Of a stretch of 64,000 bases of DNA, positions 25,963 to 35,672 are shown piece after piece. This DNA is from an uncultured Saprospiraceae bacterium (GTDB lineage Bacteria; Bacteroidota; Bacteroidia; Chitinophagales; Saprospiraceae): positions 124,001 through 188,000 of the forward strand of contig CALJOK010000022.1 in NCBI GenBank assembly GCA_937981555.1, read 5' to 3'. The position numbers were made by a program, and so were the translations under genes. Each line of letters begins with the position of its first letter. The first letter of the stretch is position 1. The notes beneath the pieces are model-generated. The model saw only the letters and a program-made list of their open reading frames with translations. It ran no database searches and was not told the origin of the DNA.

Positions 25963-28900
25963 CTAAAACGCAAACCCCGCCCCAATCGTAATCAACTTTT
26001 CCTCATCCGATACAAAATATTCCCCTCGAAATAACAATGCATTCACGGGACTAAACCAAACACCTCCGCCATAGCCTTGGTGCCATTTATCGGAGTCTTC
26101 ATCATCTACCCAAACTCTTCCATAATCGAATCCTCCGTGTACTCCAATGGTAAAAGGTAAAATTCGATTGGTTGATGAGAAGAGCTTTATCCGCACTTCT
26201 GAATTATGATACAAAGAAGTATTTCCCGTAAATCGTTCCGCTCGAAATCCTCGAAGGGTAGAAGGTGTTCCGTTAATCGTACCTCCGATGATCGCTCCGT
26301 CGTAGAAATTAAATTTCCCAAAATTGTGTTGTGTCCCAACTTGAGTAGCTAAAGTGATGTATTGATTTTTATCCAAACTATAATAAAAAGCCAAGCTCGC
26401 TTTTAATTTTCCGACATTGACATCATCGCCCCATACGTCATTTTCCCAACTCAAGCTAGATTGAAATTTAGTGCCTGAATGTGTAATCAGCGGATTATCT
26501 AAATTGGCATAATTGAATTCTACTTTTGCACCGAGTTGTAATTTAGTATCGAAAATATTTAGATTATTAGTAGCAAAATCATTAATGAACCGTGGGTCAT
26601 CATCTGAATTATCCTCTATCCCAATTCTACGAAGTGTTCCACCGATTAAAAATTCTCCATTACCTCTAGTAACTAGTTTTCTCAAATTAGGATTAAAATA
26701 AATCAAACTATTTTGTACTCGATTGTAGGTTAAATCTTTTACAACATTGAATGTCTCATTTCCTAATCCAAAAAAGTTGTAAGCAAATCGATCGCCATAA
26801 AAACGAGAATCAATCGTGAAATCCATTTTTCCAACAGTTCGAATAAATTCTGCTTGGTAAATTACATCTAAGGAAACTTTACTAGCCGCCGCAGTTATGG
26901 AAAGATGGTGTAATTGAGAATAAGGGAATTTTTTATAATCATATCTTACCCAATTTGCGAATGCACCAAAGAGAAATCCATCATCAGGATTACTTCCAAT
27001 AATTGGCAATGGCATTAAAAAATCATATTCGTAATGAATATTTTCTCGATCATAAATATTGTCATCTCGATGGTTGGAAGTTTTATCCTTTGCCTCCGTA
27101 CCTAAGTTTAAGGTGTTACCTGTTGGAGTATCATGTACCCAAGTTTTTTTACCAAGGCCGCCAACTTTAGAACTATCATTAAAAGTATCTTTTCCTAAAC
27201 AACCAATTGTCCGAATAAAGATACCTGTGCTTCCTTCTCCAGTTATGTTGAAAATATCATCGTCTCCCAATCCGTAAATATTTAATTCCTTGGTTTGAGT
27301 TTTTAAAAATAACCGATGGTAAACCAATTTTTGTTTGTCACCTTTTTTATTGGAATCGTAAACTTTAACATCGACATCACCATTTTTCATTCGAGTAATT
27401 TCGAATAATTCTTTTTTATCTGTTCCATAAATGTCCACTTCCTTCGCTAAGAAATTGTAATATTTTTTAGCGATTTCCATCATGTTGTCACGACGCTGTT
27501 TGACGATTTCTTTGATGTCATCTCCAGCTAATCGTTGTGCTTCGATTGGCATATTCTTAAATGCTTCATCAATCACTTCGTCGGTTACATTATCTTGGAT
27601 GTATTTAGTTTCGCGTTCCCAGTCTTCCCAATCCATTTCTCCAATAAATGATTTATCGAAAATACGACCATTATAAGTGGTCCATTTTATATTTCCAACA
27701 TTAGCTTTATAGGGTTTTAGCAAACGAAGAAATGGAACAAAATTGTTGGCGATGATCGTTAAGAATCCATCATATTTTGCAAATGGTTGATCTCGATCTC
27801 TTGGAATCGGACGGTACAATTTATTTTTTCCATCATCAGAAATAAGTGACCAACGCCATTGGTCATCATGTCGATCAAAATCTCCAATCATAATATCAAA
27901 CATTCGACTACGTAGTGCCCATTCTTGATCTACTTTGTGATTATTATTTTTAGTGATTTTAGAAACGAGTTTATCGGTGTTTAAAATTTTGATAGGATTT
28001 CCAAAACTAGGGTTGTCTTTCCAAGCGGTCACCGGTCGCTCCTCGAATAAATAAACTGCTCCTCCATACACATCATTATACTCTCCCAAAGTTGGTTGCT
28101 TTGGAATATAAAACAATTGTGGATTGGTATGGTAGACTTTGGCAGCATCAGCCATCGTTGGAATGACTAAAGGTGCGAAAGGATAGGTCGCCAAATAAGT
28201 ATCTTCTACAATCGAACCAGCCAAATCCATTTGATTAAAAGGGTAGGGGATTAATCGAGAAGCATCTTTAGTCATGTCCCTCATGGTATAGTGCCGACCA
28301 AGACTATCTTGTAATCTGACTGAGTTAGTTTGACCGCCACCGCCACGTTTGATAGGAGTTAATCCACCTGCATAAGTGGAAAGATCTAAGGTCTTGAAAT
28401 TAAATTTAGTCACATAAGTTTCTCGATGATGTTTTCCCAAAAAAGCATTTCTAAACTTAGTTCCTTTTTTTACTTTTCGAGTTAATAACAATGTATTTAC
28501 GGTGTCCTTTTTTTGATCAAATTCAGGGAAGTCAGTTATTTGTTCTCGATTATAGACTTCTAGTTTGTCTCTTATTTTTTTTCTATAAATCAATTCACCA
28601 TTTTCGTTTCCTTCCACCGATCTCCAAAATTCTAACCACGTGGTTCCATCTTCATAAAATTCTAATTTGGAAAAACCTTGACCGCCGTATACAAACTGCG
28701 CTCCCTTTCCTAACTTGGCTGGATTCTTTTTAGAGCCAGCGCCACTTACGATAAATTGATTTCGATCTGTTTCGATGTATTGCAAATTATGTTCATGACC
28801 TGCAGCAAAAATAAAACGACCATTCTTACCAGCACCTAACAGCATTGATTTTTTCATAGCCCGATAACCAGGATGAGCTAAGTCTTGACGACTTCCGATC

Positions 28901-29757
28901 GTTCCTCTACCGATGGCAGCCAATGTTCCTAATCCCGGCAAAGGGATGTATAAATTTTTGTTTAATTCTGTCAATGGAAATAAGTGCATTTTAGCAGCAT
29001 ACTTTCCACCATGTGGTCCATAAGAATTTAATGGATGATGCATTAAAACGACTACATTCTTATTTCGATTTTTTCTTAATGATTCTTCAAAAAGGAAATC
29101 AAAAACTCTTCTGTTTTTAGCATCGCAACCATCATTAATGGCAGCGTCTTTATCCCAATCTCTTAAGTACCAATTGGAATCAACAATGACGTAAGCTAAA
29201 TTTTTATTGACTTCCACAATCTCTGGCCCACCACATCCATTGTCTGGTAAAAAATAATTTTTCCAATCATCCTCTTCTTCGATTCCTGCGTTGAGGTGTT
29301 TTTCAATATATTTTTCTTGACGTTGAACTCCCTTTAATCCATGTCGAATCCAGTCATGATTTCCAGGAAGGAAAATAGGATGACCTTTGAAATCTTTTAA
29401 AGTATTGAGTTGCGCATCTAATCGGTTTTCAGCTCGAGTTCGATCAGCATCATCACTTTTAGGAGGCATTCCGTAAGGATAAATATTGTCACCTAAAAAT
29501 ACGACATGGCTATTTTTATCTGCTTGAGCTAATTTTTTTTGTAAAAGAGCTAGGGCAGGCGAGGGGGTGATTCCGTCCTCGGTATACCCTGCATCTCCAA
29601 TTAGGAACAGCGTATGTTCTAATTTTCCTGAGGGACTTTCGACAGCTTTAGTTTTCCAATCTGTGTTGTTATTATCGTATTGTACTTTGAAATTGGCACA
29701 CGAAGAAAGGAAGGAAATTATCATGATTATGATAAAAGTGTGTATTGATTTTTTCAT
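25963..29757 (-). CDS. Metallophosphatase / kinase-like middle domain / Omp85-type barrel fusion, copy 1
   Basis: 1264 residues. A signal with lipobox-like Cys20 (FLSSC). Residues 45-400 are a purple-acid-phosphatase-type domain: GDAG (Asp55), GDNIYPYG (Asp90, Asn91), GNHDW (133-135), MHHPLNSYG and GHEHN, a full metal set. About 465-700 has a glycine-rich loop RGGGGQTNS, a Lys near 496, then GDFDRHDDQW (Asp628) and RPIPRDRDQPF (Asp654, Asp656), resembling FAM20/CotH/HipA kinase motifs. About 900-1264 is an Omp85-type barrel with TLRGFRAERFTG, like the VRGF lid motif, ending GAGFAF. The barrel should lie in the outer membrane. The middle-domain assignment is inference; the other two are firm. 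Confidence 0.85.
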   Translation of the reverse strand: MKKSIHTFIIIMIISFLSSCANFKVQYDNNNTDWKTKAVESPSGKLEHTLFLIGDAGYTEDGITPSPALALLQKKLAQADKNSHVVFLGDNIYPYGMPPKSDDADRTRAENRLDAQLNTLKDFKGHPIFLPGNHDWIRHGLKGVQRQEKYIEKHLNAGIEEEDDWKNYFLPDNGCGGPEIVEVNKNLAYVIVDSNWYLRDWDKDAAINDGCDAKNRRVFDFLFEESLRKNRNKNVVVLMHHPLNSYGPHGGKYAAKMHLFPLTELNKNLYIPLPGLGTLAAIGRGTIGSRQDLAHPGYRAMKKSMLLGAGKNGRFIFAAGHEHNLQYIETDRNQFIVSGAGSKKNPAKLGKGAQFVYGGQGFSKLEFYEDGTTWLEFWRSVEGNENGELIYRKKIRDKLEVYNREQITDFPEFDQKKDTVNTLLLTRKVKKGTKFRNAFLGKHHRETYVTKFNFKTLDLSTYAGGLTPIKRGGGGQTNSVRLQDSLGRHYTMRDMTKDASRLIPYPFNQMDLAGSIVEDTYLATYPFAPLVIPTMADAAKVYHTNPQLFYIPKQPTLGEYNDVYGGAVYLFEERPVTAWKDNPSFGNPIKILNTDKLVSKITKNNNHKVDQEWALRSRMFDIMIGDFDRHDDQWRWSLISDDGKNKLYRPIPRDRDQPFAKYDGFLTIIANNFVPFLRLLKPYKANVGNIKWTTYNGRIFDKSFIGEMDWEDWERETKYIQDNVTDEVIDEAFKNMPIEAQRLAGDDIKEIVKQRRDNMMEIAKKYYNFLAKEVDIYGTDKKELFEITRMKNGDVDVKVYDSNKKGDKQKLVYHRLFLKTQTKELNIYGLGDDDIFNITGEGSTGIFIRTIGCLGKDTFNDSSKVGGLGKKTWVHDTPTGNTLNLGTEAKDKTSNHRDDNIYDRENIHYEYDFLMPLPIIGSNPDDGFLFGAFANWVRYDYKKFPYSQLHHLSITAAASKVSLDVIYQAEFIRTVGKMDFTIDSRFYGDRFAYNFFGLGNETFNVVKDLTYNRVQNSLIYFNPNLRKLVTRGNGEFLIGGTLRRIGIEDNSDDDPRFINDFATNNLNIFDTKLQLGAKVEFNYANLDNPLITHSGTKFQSSLSWENDVWGDDVNVGKLKASLAFYYSLDKNQYITLATQVGTQHNFGKFNFYDGAIIGGTINGTPSTLRGFRAERFTGNTSLYHNSEVRIKLFSSTNRILPFTIGVHGGFDYGRVWVDDEDSDKWHQGYGGGVWFSPVNALLFRGEYFVSDEEKLITIGAGFAF

Positions 29758-29822
29758 TTTTTTCTTAAGATTTCAAATTTAGAAATTTATGTAAATGGTT
29801 AAGGTCTATATAAATATGAACT

Positions 29823-29855
29823 AAATATCGAATTCCTTAAAGGTATACGATATTT
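29823..29855. repeat. Imperfect palindrome, TATCGRAT family
   Basis: Arms 29823-29838 and 29840-29855 match at 14 of 16 positions around one base. The left arm AAATATCGAATTCCTT aligns with the other two members of this family. It lies 10 bp past the 3' end of copy 2 of the phosphatase-barrel gene. Confidence 0.7.
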
Positions 29856-29864
29856 GTTAAAAAG

Positions 29865-32800
29865 TTAAAGTGCTTTTCCAAAACTTAGAACAGGGGAAAA
29901 TGATTCTTCTTCAGAAAATCCAACTTGCAACGAAATACTCACCGCTTCATTCAATGGAACAATAAAAATTCCAACACCATATCCATCGTGCCATTTCGTT
30001 TTATTCGCATCATCAAAATCGGAGAAAACTCTCCCCCTATCATAGAATGCTTTAAGTCCAAACTTGATCGGAACAAAGGAAGTATACCGATGAAATAATT
30101 GCCAACGAATTTCGGAATTAAAATATAAACTAGATTCTCCAGTAAATCGTTGACCATTGAATCCTCTTAAATTTGCATTCCCTCCAATGTTAGGTAAGTG
30201 ATAAAATGGAACATCGCCATGGGTAATTGCTCCACCAAATCGAACCCCCAAAGTAATCGGGTTCTGGTTTTTGGAAGAGATATAATATTCGATAGAACTT
30301 TCTGCAATACCATAGGTGGAAGTTTCGGGAGTTCCCTCGACGATAGTTCCAAGTCGGTAATCCAATAGCCATAATATGCCATTGTATGGAAACCCACTTT
30401 GATCTCGGAAGTCAATAATTGCTCTTGCTTTAACCGGAATCTCACCAATGTCAGTTCTTGCTCCGAAGAGGGTAGAATCAATCTTGAGAACGGAATTTTC
30501 TGGATCATCGAAACTACTTCTTTCATACCCGACTAAAAAGTCAAGGCTACTTTTTTTCCAAAACTGTTTTCCAACTCCCGTTTCAATAGAAAATTTATTC
30601 CTAGCAAAACGATAGAAATCTGCCTCATCTAGCGCATCAATATTTTCTGTATTATTTCCTACACCATAAAAGTTATTTCGAAATTCAGGTCGAGCTACAT
30701 CTACTTCAAATGGAATATCCCATTTTTTTAAAACTTGATGGTAACGGCCACTATAATTGAAAGCTAGATTTTTTTCGGTAGAGATAATTCCATAGATAGA
30801 ATGGGTACTTCCGTAATCTTTTTTCCCAAATTTTTGATGCTTATAAGTGTTCCCTAATTTAAAACTCAGTCCATTAAAGTTATTATAAGAAATCCCTAGA
30901 ATCGGAGTATTCCAATTATAATCAAATGCCATTCGATCATAGTCGTATATTTTCTTATTCCAATGATTGACGATTTTGCTGCCTTTACCAGTTTGGAATG
31001 TTGTTCCTTTTCCTTTATCGTAAAGCAAGGTTTTAGTCTTAGATGATTGCTCTTCATCTTTGAAAAGATCATCGCCAGAGTTGCCTAAAACTCGAATCAA
31101 GATTTTTGATTTGGCATTTCCTTTGATGTCAAAAACATCATCGCCAGCTAATCCATAAATTCTTAATTCTTTCGTTTCGTTTGGATAAAAAGTTCTATCG
31201 TAATAAAGATTTTTACCTTTGGCGTTTTTCTTTTCATTAAATATTTTAAGCTTGACATTACCGTTGTCCATTCGAGTGATTTCAAAATACTCGTCTTTGT
31301 TAGAACCGAGCACATCAACATACTCTGCCAAATAATCGTAATACCAACCAGCATATTTGTCCAAATGCTTGATACGAGATTTGAGTTTTTTGGCAATTGT
31401 TTTTCCAGAAGTTGATTGTATTTCGAGTGGCATTTTCAAAACTGCTTGATCAATCTCTTCCTCCGAAATATTCTCTTGAATACTCTTCGCCGCTGCCAAC
31501 CAATCTTCGCGAGTGCCAGTTGTTGATAAAAATCGATCCATGTGAATCGCTTGATACATTAAACTTCGCAACTCTTTTTTCTTTAAATCATAGCTAAAGG
31601 TCTCAATGTTTTTGACCGCCCAACTTCGATTGGCTAACCATGGAATGATGCCATCTTGCAAGGAAAAAGTGTGGTCTCGATCTCGAGGAATCGGTCGAAA
31701 TAATAAACCATCTGCTTGATCAAATCTCGCCCATTTCCAATTGTCCTCATGCTTACTCCAATCACCAATCAGCATGTCGAAAACTCGAGCTTTGATAAAT
31801 TCTTTTTCATCAATTCGATTCTTTCGAGTCTCGTATAATTTTTTGTAGAGCTTATTACTTTGATAAATTTTATCGGCTCCGCCAAAAACTTCACCAGCGT
31901 CATTTGGCTTGCTTGGATTGTCTTCCAACATTCCGAGCAGGTTTCCATATCTTTTTTGGAACGCACCTAATTTTGGATCATCAGGTAAAATGTATAAGGT
32001 TGGAGTGGCGTGCAAAATGTCAATTTCATCTAAAAGTGCGGCTACCGTCATTGCACCATATGGACTTTGAGTGGAAGTTTGATCGCGCATTAAAGGCGTG
32101 ACAAAAGTTGGTCGTAATTTATAATTAAAAGCTTTCGAAGGATCTTTGTTAACCGAACGAAAAGTGTATTGAGTGCCATCAGCGGCTTTGAATTTTAAAG
32201 AAGTCGTTTGACGACCACCGCCTTTTTTATAAATTTTTAGCCCGCCATATTTATTGTCCAAATCTAACGTGGGAACTTTCACGGGTTCCGTCCAAGTTGT
32301 TCGATAATGTTTTCCTAACCATGCTTTTTTCCATCCTCCACTTATATATTCTGGACCGGCGATGGCGATGGTATCGTTATAAGTTCGCTGCATTTTTTTC
32401 GCTGCTTTTTCTTTCGACAAACAAGGAACGTAGGAGAAATTAATCGGGGTGTTGTCCAAATTATTTTCGATGCAAGATGACTGGAAGAGGAGATGATTTT
32501 CTTTTGTCGAAAAACCATCTTTTGTCAATTCCAAAAAGTTAGATTCTATTTTTCCAGAATCAAAATAATTTAAAGCCATGATACCTGCCTTGGAAGAACT
32601 CACTAAAAGGTTTTCATGCTGACCTGCATATTTTCCTTTCGAAGGAGCGCCAGAGTTGATTAAATAATTCTCCCCATCTTGAATAATTTGCTGGTTTTTT
32701 TCATGGCCTGAAGCGTAAATTAAATTTTTATGAAAAAAGAAAAGATTGCGAAACTCTTCTCGGTACTCGTGCAAATGTTCATTGGAAATATCTTCTGGTG

Positions 32801-33551
32801 TTCCAATGTTTCGATGATACGCCGTTTTAAAACTCCCAATAATTGGGAAAGGTTTTAAGTGATCGGTAAAAGAAAAATGTCCACCATAATTACCAAAAGA
32901 TTCGAAAGGATGATGACCAGCGATGATGATATTTTTATCTTGATTTTCTTTGATTTCACTTTCTAGTTCCTCTGCGAAATCTTCCCCTGTGATGACGGTG
33001 CAAAGTCCATCTTCCGCTCGAGGTTTGTCAAAGGGATGATTCCACCATTGGGAATTAGCGACAATCAAAAGTAACGATTCATCTAAGTCGTAGGTGTCTG
33101 GCCCAGGGCAACCTTTTTTGTTGGTCCATTCTGTGCGTTTAAAATTATTGTCTTTTATAAATGACTTGATTGTTTTTTCTAATTTTCCAAATTGCTTTTG
33201 TCCGCCCTTACTGCTTTTGTTCCAATCTCGATCACCAGCCATTAAAATTATTTTTCCCTTTGAATTTGCCTCAACAGTTTTGATCAAAAAATGTATTCGC
33301 TCCATTTGCGCGTTCCATTTTTTAGATTCAAATTTTGCATCAGTCAAGTCTCCATTTAAAATTAAGGAAAATGGTCGACGGTTATTTTTAATAACAGTCT
33401 CTAACGATTGGTAGAAGTGATCATCATTTACTGCATCACAAATATTTCCAACTAAAAATACTTGGTGCTTGTAATTTTTATTTTGTCCAAAAGATAGAAA
33501 ACCCGAACACAGGAAAAGAAGTAAGATTAAAGTATGTTTAGTTGAATTCAT
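29865..33551 (-). CDS. Metallophosphatase/kinase-like/Omp85 fusion, copy 2, with degenerate active sites
   Basis: 1228-residue paralogue of the gene directly downstream, with the same three-part layout but an ordinary signal peptide (GFLSFGQ). Phosphatase positions have changed: GDAG is GNIC (Asn36), GDN is GDL (68-69), GNHD is GDRD (106-109) and GHEHN is GHEKN, while HHPFESFG is kept. In the middle domain the glycine loop KKGGGRQTTS and RPIPRDRD remain, but DFDRH is DWSKH (597-601), so the second Asp is lost. The barrel keeps NLRGFNGQRFTG. It is likely an enzymatically silent but structurally intact partner or receptor. The 107-bp gap to copy 1 suggests co-transcription. Confidence 0.82.
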   Translation of the reverse strand: MNSTKHTLILLLFLCSGFLSFGQNKNYKHQVFLVGNICDAVNDDHFYQSLETVIKNNRRPFSLILNGDLTDAKFESKKWNAQMERIHFLIKTVEANSKGKIILMAGDRDWNKSSKGGQKQFGKLEKTIKSFIKDNNFKRTEWTNKKGCPGPDTYDLDESLLLIVANSQWWNHPFDKPRAEDGLCTVITGEDFAEELESEIKENQDKNIIIAGHHPFESFGNYGGHFSFTDHLKPFPIIGSFKTAYHRNIGTPEDISNEHLHEYREEFRNLFFFHKNLIYASGHEKNQQIIQDGENYLINSGAPSKGKYAGQHENLLVSSSKAGIMALNYFDSGKIESNFLELTKDGFSTKENHLLFQSSCIENNLDNTPINFSYVPCLSKEKAAKKMQRTYNDTIAIAGPEYISGGWKKAWLGKHYRTTWTEPVKVPTLDLDNKYGGLKIYKKGGGRQTTSLKFKAADGTQYTFRSVNKDPSKAFNYKLRPTFVTPLMRDQTSTQSPYGAMTVAALLDEIDILHATPTLYILPDDPKLGAFQKRYGNLLGMLEDNPSKPNDAGEVFGGADKIYQSNKLYKKLYETRKNRIDEKEFIKARVFDMLIGDWSKHEDNWKWARFDQADGLLFRPIPRDRDHTFSLQDGIIPWLANRSWAVKNIETFSYDLKKKELRSLMYQAIHMDRFLSTTGTREDWLAAAKSIQENISEEEIDQAVLKMPLEIQSTSGKTIAKKLKSRIKHLDKYAGWYYDYLAEYVDVLGSNKDEYFEITRMDNGNVKLKIFNEKKNAKGKNLYYDRTFYPNETKELRIYGLAGDDVFDIKGNAKSKILIRVLGNSGDDLFKDEEQSSKTKTLLYDKGKGTTFQTGKGSKIVNHWNKKIYDYDRMAFDYNWNTPILGISYNNFNGLSFKLGNTYKHQKFGKKDYGSTHSIYGIISTEKNLAFNYSGRYHQVLKKWDIPFEVDVARPEFRNNFYGVGNNTENIDALDEADFYRFARNKFSIETGVGKQFWKKSSLDFLVGYERSSFDDPENSVLKIDSTLFGARTDIGEIPVKARAIIDFRDQSGFPYNGILWLLDYRLGTIVEGTPETSTYGIAESSIEYYISSKNQNPITLGVRFGGAITHGDVPFYHLPNIGGNANLRGFNGQRFTGESSLYFNSEIRWQLFHRYTSFVPIKFGLKAFYDRGRVFSDFDDANKTKWHDGYGVGIFIVPLNEAVSISLQVGFSEEESFSPVLSFGKAL

Positions 33552-33592
33552 GATCTTGGTTTTTATGGAAAAAGATGATCGATCTCAAAATA

Positions 33593-34633
33593 TTATTTTT
33601 TATGAGTATGCTCTACGTCCTCCTTTGGAGGTGAAATAAAAACACTAATATTAAAAAAAGGAGAACCTGTTGGGTTAGTATTGAATTCGTTAGTGAAACT
33701 ATTTTTTGCCTCAAATTCACTACTGAAATTAAACTGATATCCTGCCTTGATACTTCCCCAACCCCAAGAAGTAAAACGATGTTCTAGTCTACCTGAAAGG
33801 ATCACTTCCGAATGATTGTAGGCGTAATCCATAAGTGGTAAATTGGAATCTTCATTAATATCAATGCGATAACTTTCGCTATTATATTCTGCACCAAATA
33901 GAAATATATTTTTTTCATTGAAATTATATCTACCAAATATCATCCCCGGCAAAACCGATTCTATTCCCCAATGTTTGTTGAAGTTTTTATTAAATAAGAT
34001 AAAAGGGAGGATATTATTTCTTCGAAAACTTTTAGAAACAGCTAACCCAACTCCCCATTCCAAACCATCATGTAGCTTGAATGCATACAATCCTAAAAGT
34101 TTATAAATAGCATATTTATTGTTGAATGAAAATAAAGAATTATAATCTCCGCTAGAAGTATATTTGAATCGGAAGGCTAAATATTTAGTGTCATCAATTG
34201 GTTTGGAAACGATAAGACTTAATGAATTACTTTTTAAACGTTCCTTATTAAGTTCACGAAAAGCTGGATTGAAATCTGCTCCTATATTTTGGAAGTTGAA
34301 GATTTCGGAGAAATGCTGGTAGCCAACTAGGAGTTTAAAATTATCTTTTAATACAAGAGGAGCTTTGATTTTAAATTCTAGGTTTTCTAATTTATTATAT
34401 TTACTTAGTTGACTGGTAAATGGAAAATCTTGTTCATTGAATGTTCCTCCATTCATCCAACCATAGGTAAGTTCAATTCCGCGCGAGCGTGATTTATTAT
34501 ATACCCCAGGCGAACAATAACATTGTGCTTCAATTTCGTTTCCTAATAAATCTTCTGGAAAAATATTTGGTTTGATTTGAGAAAAGGCAGTTTCCCCAAG
34601 CAAAAGAAGTAAAATAAAGAAATGATATTTCAT
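33593..34633 (-). CDS. Exported protein, probably outer-membrane barrel
   Basis: 346 residues from the start at 34633, chosen because it opens a signal peptide (MKYHFFILLLLLGETAFSQ); a start 48 bases further upstream would give a non-signal extension. The mature part has a Cys pair (QCYCSPG) near residue 38, then alternating strands (FKLLVGYQHFSEIFNF, YLAFRFKYTSSGDYN, GWGSIKAGYQFNFSSEF) and a charged end (KEDVEHTHKK). It is 41 bp upstream of the phosphatase-barrel pair on the same strand, so probably the first gene of that operon. Not otherwise recognised. Confidence 0.68.
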   Translation of the reverse strand: MKYHFFILLLLLGETAFSQIKPNIFPEDLLGNEIEAQCYCSPGVYNKSRSRGIELTYGWMNGGTFNEQDFPFTSQLSKYNKLENLEFKIKAPLVLKDNFKLLVGYQHFSEIFNFQNIGADFNPAFRELNKERLKSNSLSLIVSKPIDDTKYLAFRFKYTSSGDYNSLFSFNNKYAIYKLLGLYAFKLHDGLEWGVGLAVSKSFRRNNILPFILFNKNFNKHWGIESVLPGMIFGRYNFNEKNIFLFGAEYNSESYRIDINEDSNLPLMDYAYNHSEVILSGRLEHRFTSWGWGSIKAGYQFNFSSEFEAKNSFTNEFNTNPTGSPFFNISVFISPPKEDVEHTHKK

Positions 34634-34816
34634 TTGAGGTTGAGAGTTTTCGTTAAGTGTTTTGAATAAAGAGATAACCAAATTTTGAACATTTATTTTA
34701 AATTGTTCCTAGGCCACCATTTCGAAAAAAATTACGTATTAAATTAATAGAGATTTCAATACCCGTTTTTAAAAAACAGATAAAACTACATTTTCTAAAA
34801 AAAAATAAAAGCCCTC

Positions 34817-35617
34817 ATGACGATAAAAACAATCATCAGTTTTCTTTTCCTTTTCCTATTACCGTTTTCTATCCTTCAAGCCCAAATCGAGAGTCCTTAT
34901 AAATGTACCAAAAAGAAAGATGCTATTATCTACTCGATAGGTTCAGCAAGTCTTGGTCTTGGTTATTATTTAGGAACGAAAACACCGACCCTCGAAATAG
35001 AGGAGATTGAATTGTTAGATAAAAATTCAATCAATCGTTTTGATCGCATTGCTACTTCTTATTCTTCTGAACGAGCAAGAAAAGCAAGTGATGTATTTTT
35101 CTATGGTGCGATGGCAATGCCCTCTCTTTTTGTGTTTTCCAAAAGCATGAGAAAAGATGCTAAAAAGCTTGCTTTAATCTATGGTGAAACCTTGTTTTTA
35201 ACTGTAGGGATTACTTCCATCACAAAAAAAACAATCCTTCGAAGTCGCCCTTTGGTATATAATTCAAATTTTGATATTGATACAAAAATGGAAAAAAATG
35301 CTCGCTATTCTTTTTTCTCAGGACATGCTTCGGTGGTGTCTGCGAGTTCATTTTTTACCGCTAAAATTTTTGCTGATTATTATCCTGACTCCAAATGGAA
35401 ACCAGTTGTTTGGGGAGCCGCTGCAACGATTCCTGCGATTACGGGATACTTGAGAGTGCGTGCTGGAAAACATTATCCAACTGATGTAATTACAGGATAT
35501 GCGGTTGGTGCGGTGATTGGAATTTTAATACCGCAAATTCATAAAAGAAAAAAGCGTAATGAAAATGTTCAATTATCTGTGAATCCGACAGGGGGATATT
35601 TTAGTTTAAGATTTTGA
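34817..35617 (+). CDS. PAP2-family membrane phosphatase
   Basis: 266 residues with an N-terminal signal or helix and several membrane segments. The three PAP2 motifs are present: KKTILRSRP, FFSGHASVVS and YLRVRAGKHYPTDVITG, with the catalytic His residues in SGH and KHYPTD. Such enzymes remove phosphate from lipids (undecaprenyl-PP, phosphatidate) or lipid A at the outer face of the inner membrane. It is divergent from the outer-membrane/phosphatase operon. The exact lipid cannot be assigned. Confidence 0.88.
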   Translation: MTIKTIISFLFLFLLPFSILQAQIESPYKCTKKKDAIIYSIGSASLGLGYYLGTKTPTLEIEEIELLDKNSINRFDRIATSYSSERARKASDVFFYGAMAMPSLFVFSKSMRKDAKKLALIYGETLFLTVGITSITKKTILRSRPLVYNSNFDIDTKMEKNARYSFFSGHASVVSASSFFTAKIFADYYPDSKWKPVVWGAAATIPAITGYLRVRAGKHYPTDVITGYAVGAVIGILIPQIHKRKKRNENVQLSVNPTGGYFSLRF

Positions 35618-35623
35618 AAGTTT

Positions 35624-35668
35624 GCATATCGAATGCTTCTCAAATCTTTAGTGAAGCATTCGATATGC
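35624..35668. terminator. Perfect 16-bp inverted repeat between convergent genes, TATCGRAT family
   Basis: GCATATCGAATGCTTC at 35624-35639 and its exact complement at 35653-35668, with 13 bases between. It sits between the convergent PAP2 and PycTM-like genes and could end both transcripts, though no long T-run follows. The arm shares the TATCGAAT core with the palindromes at 12413 and 29823. Confidence 0.7.
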
Positions 35669-35672
35669 TCAA

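Noticed and set aside
30167-30526. 119-codon - strand ORF overlapping the second phosphatase-barrel gene
   Set aside because: Same strand but a different frame inside a long gene with a clear barrel ending. No start region, domain or independent signal.
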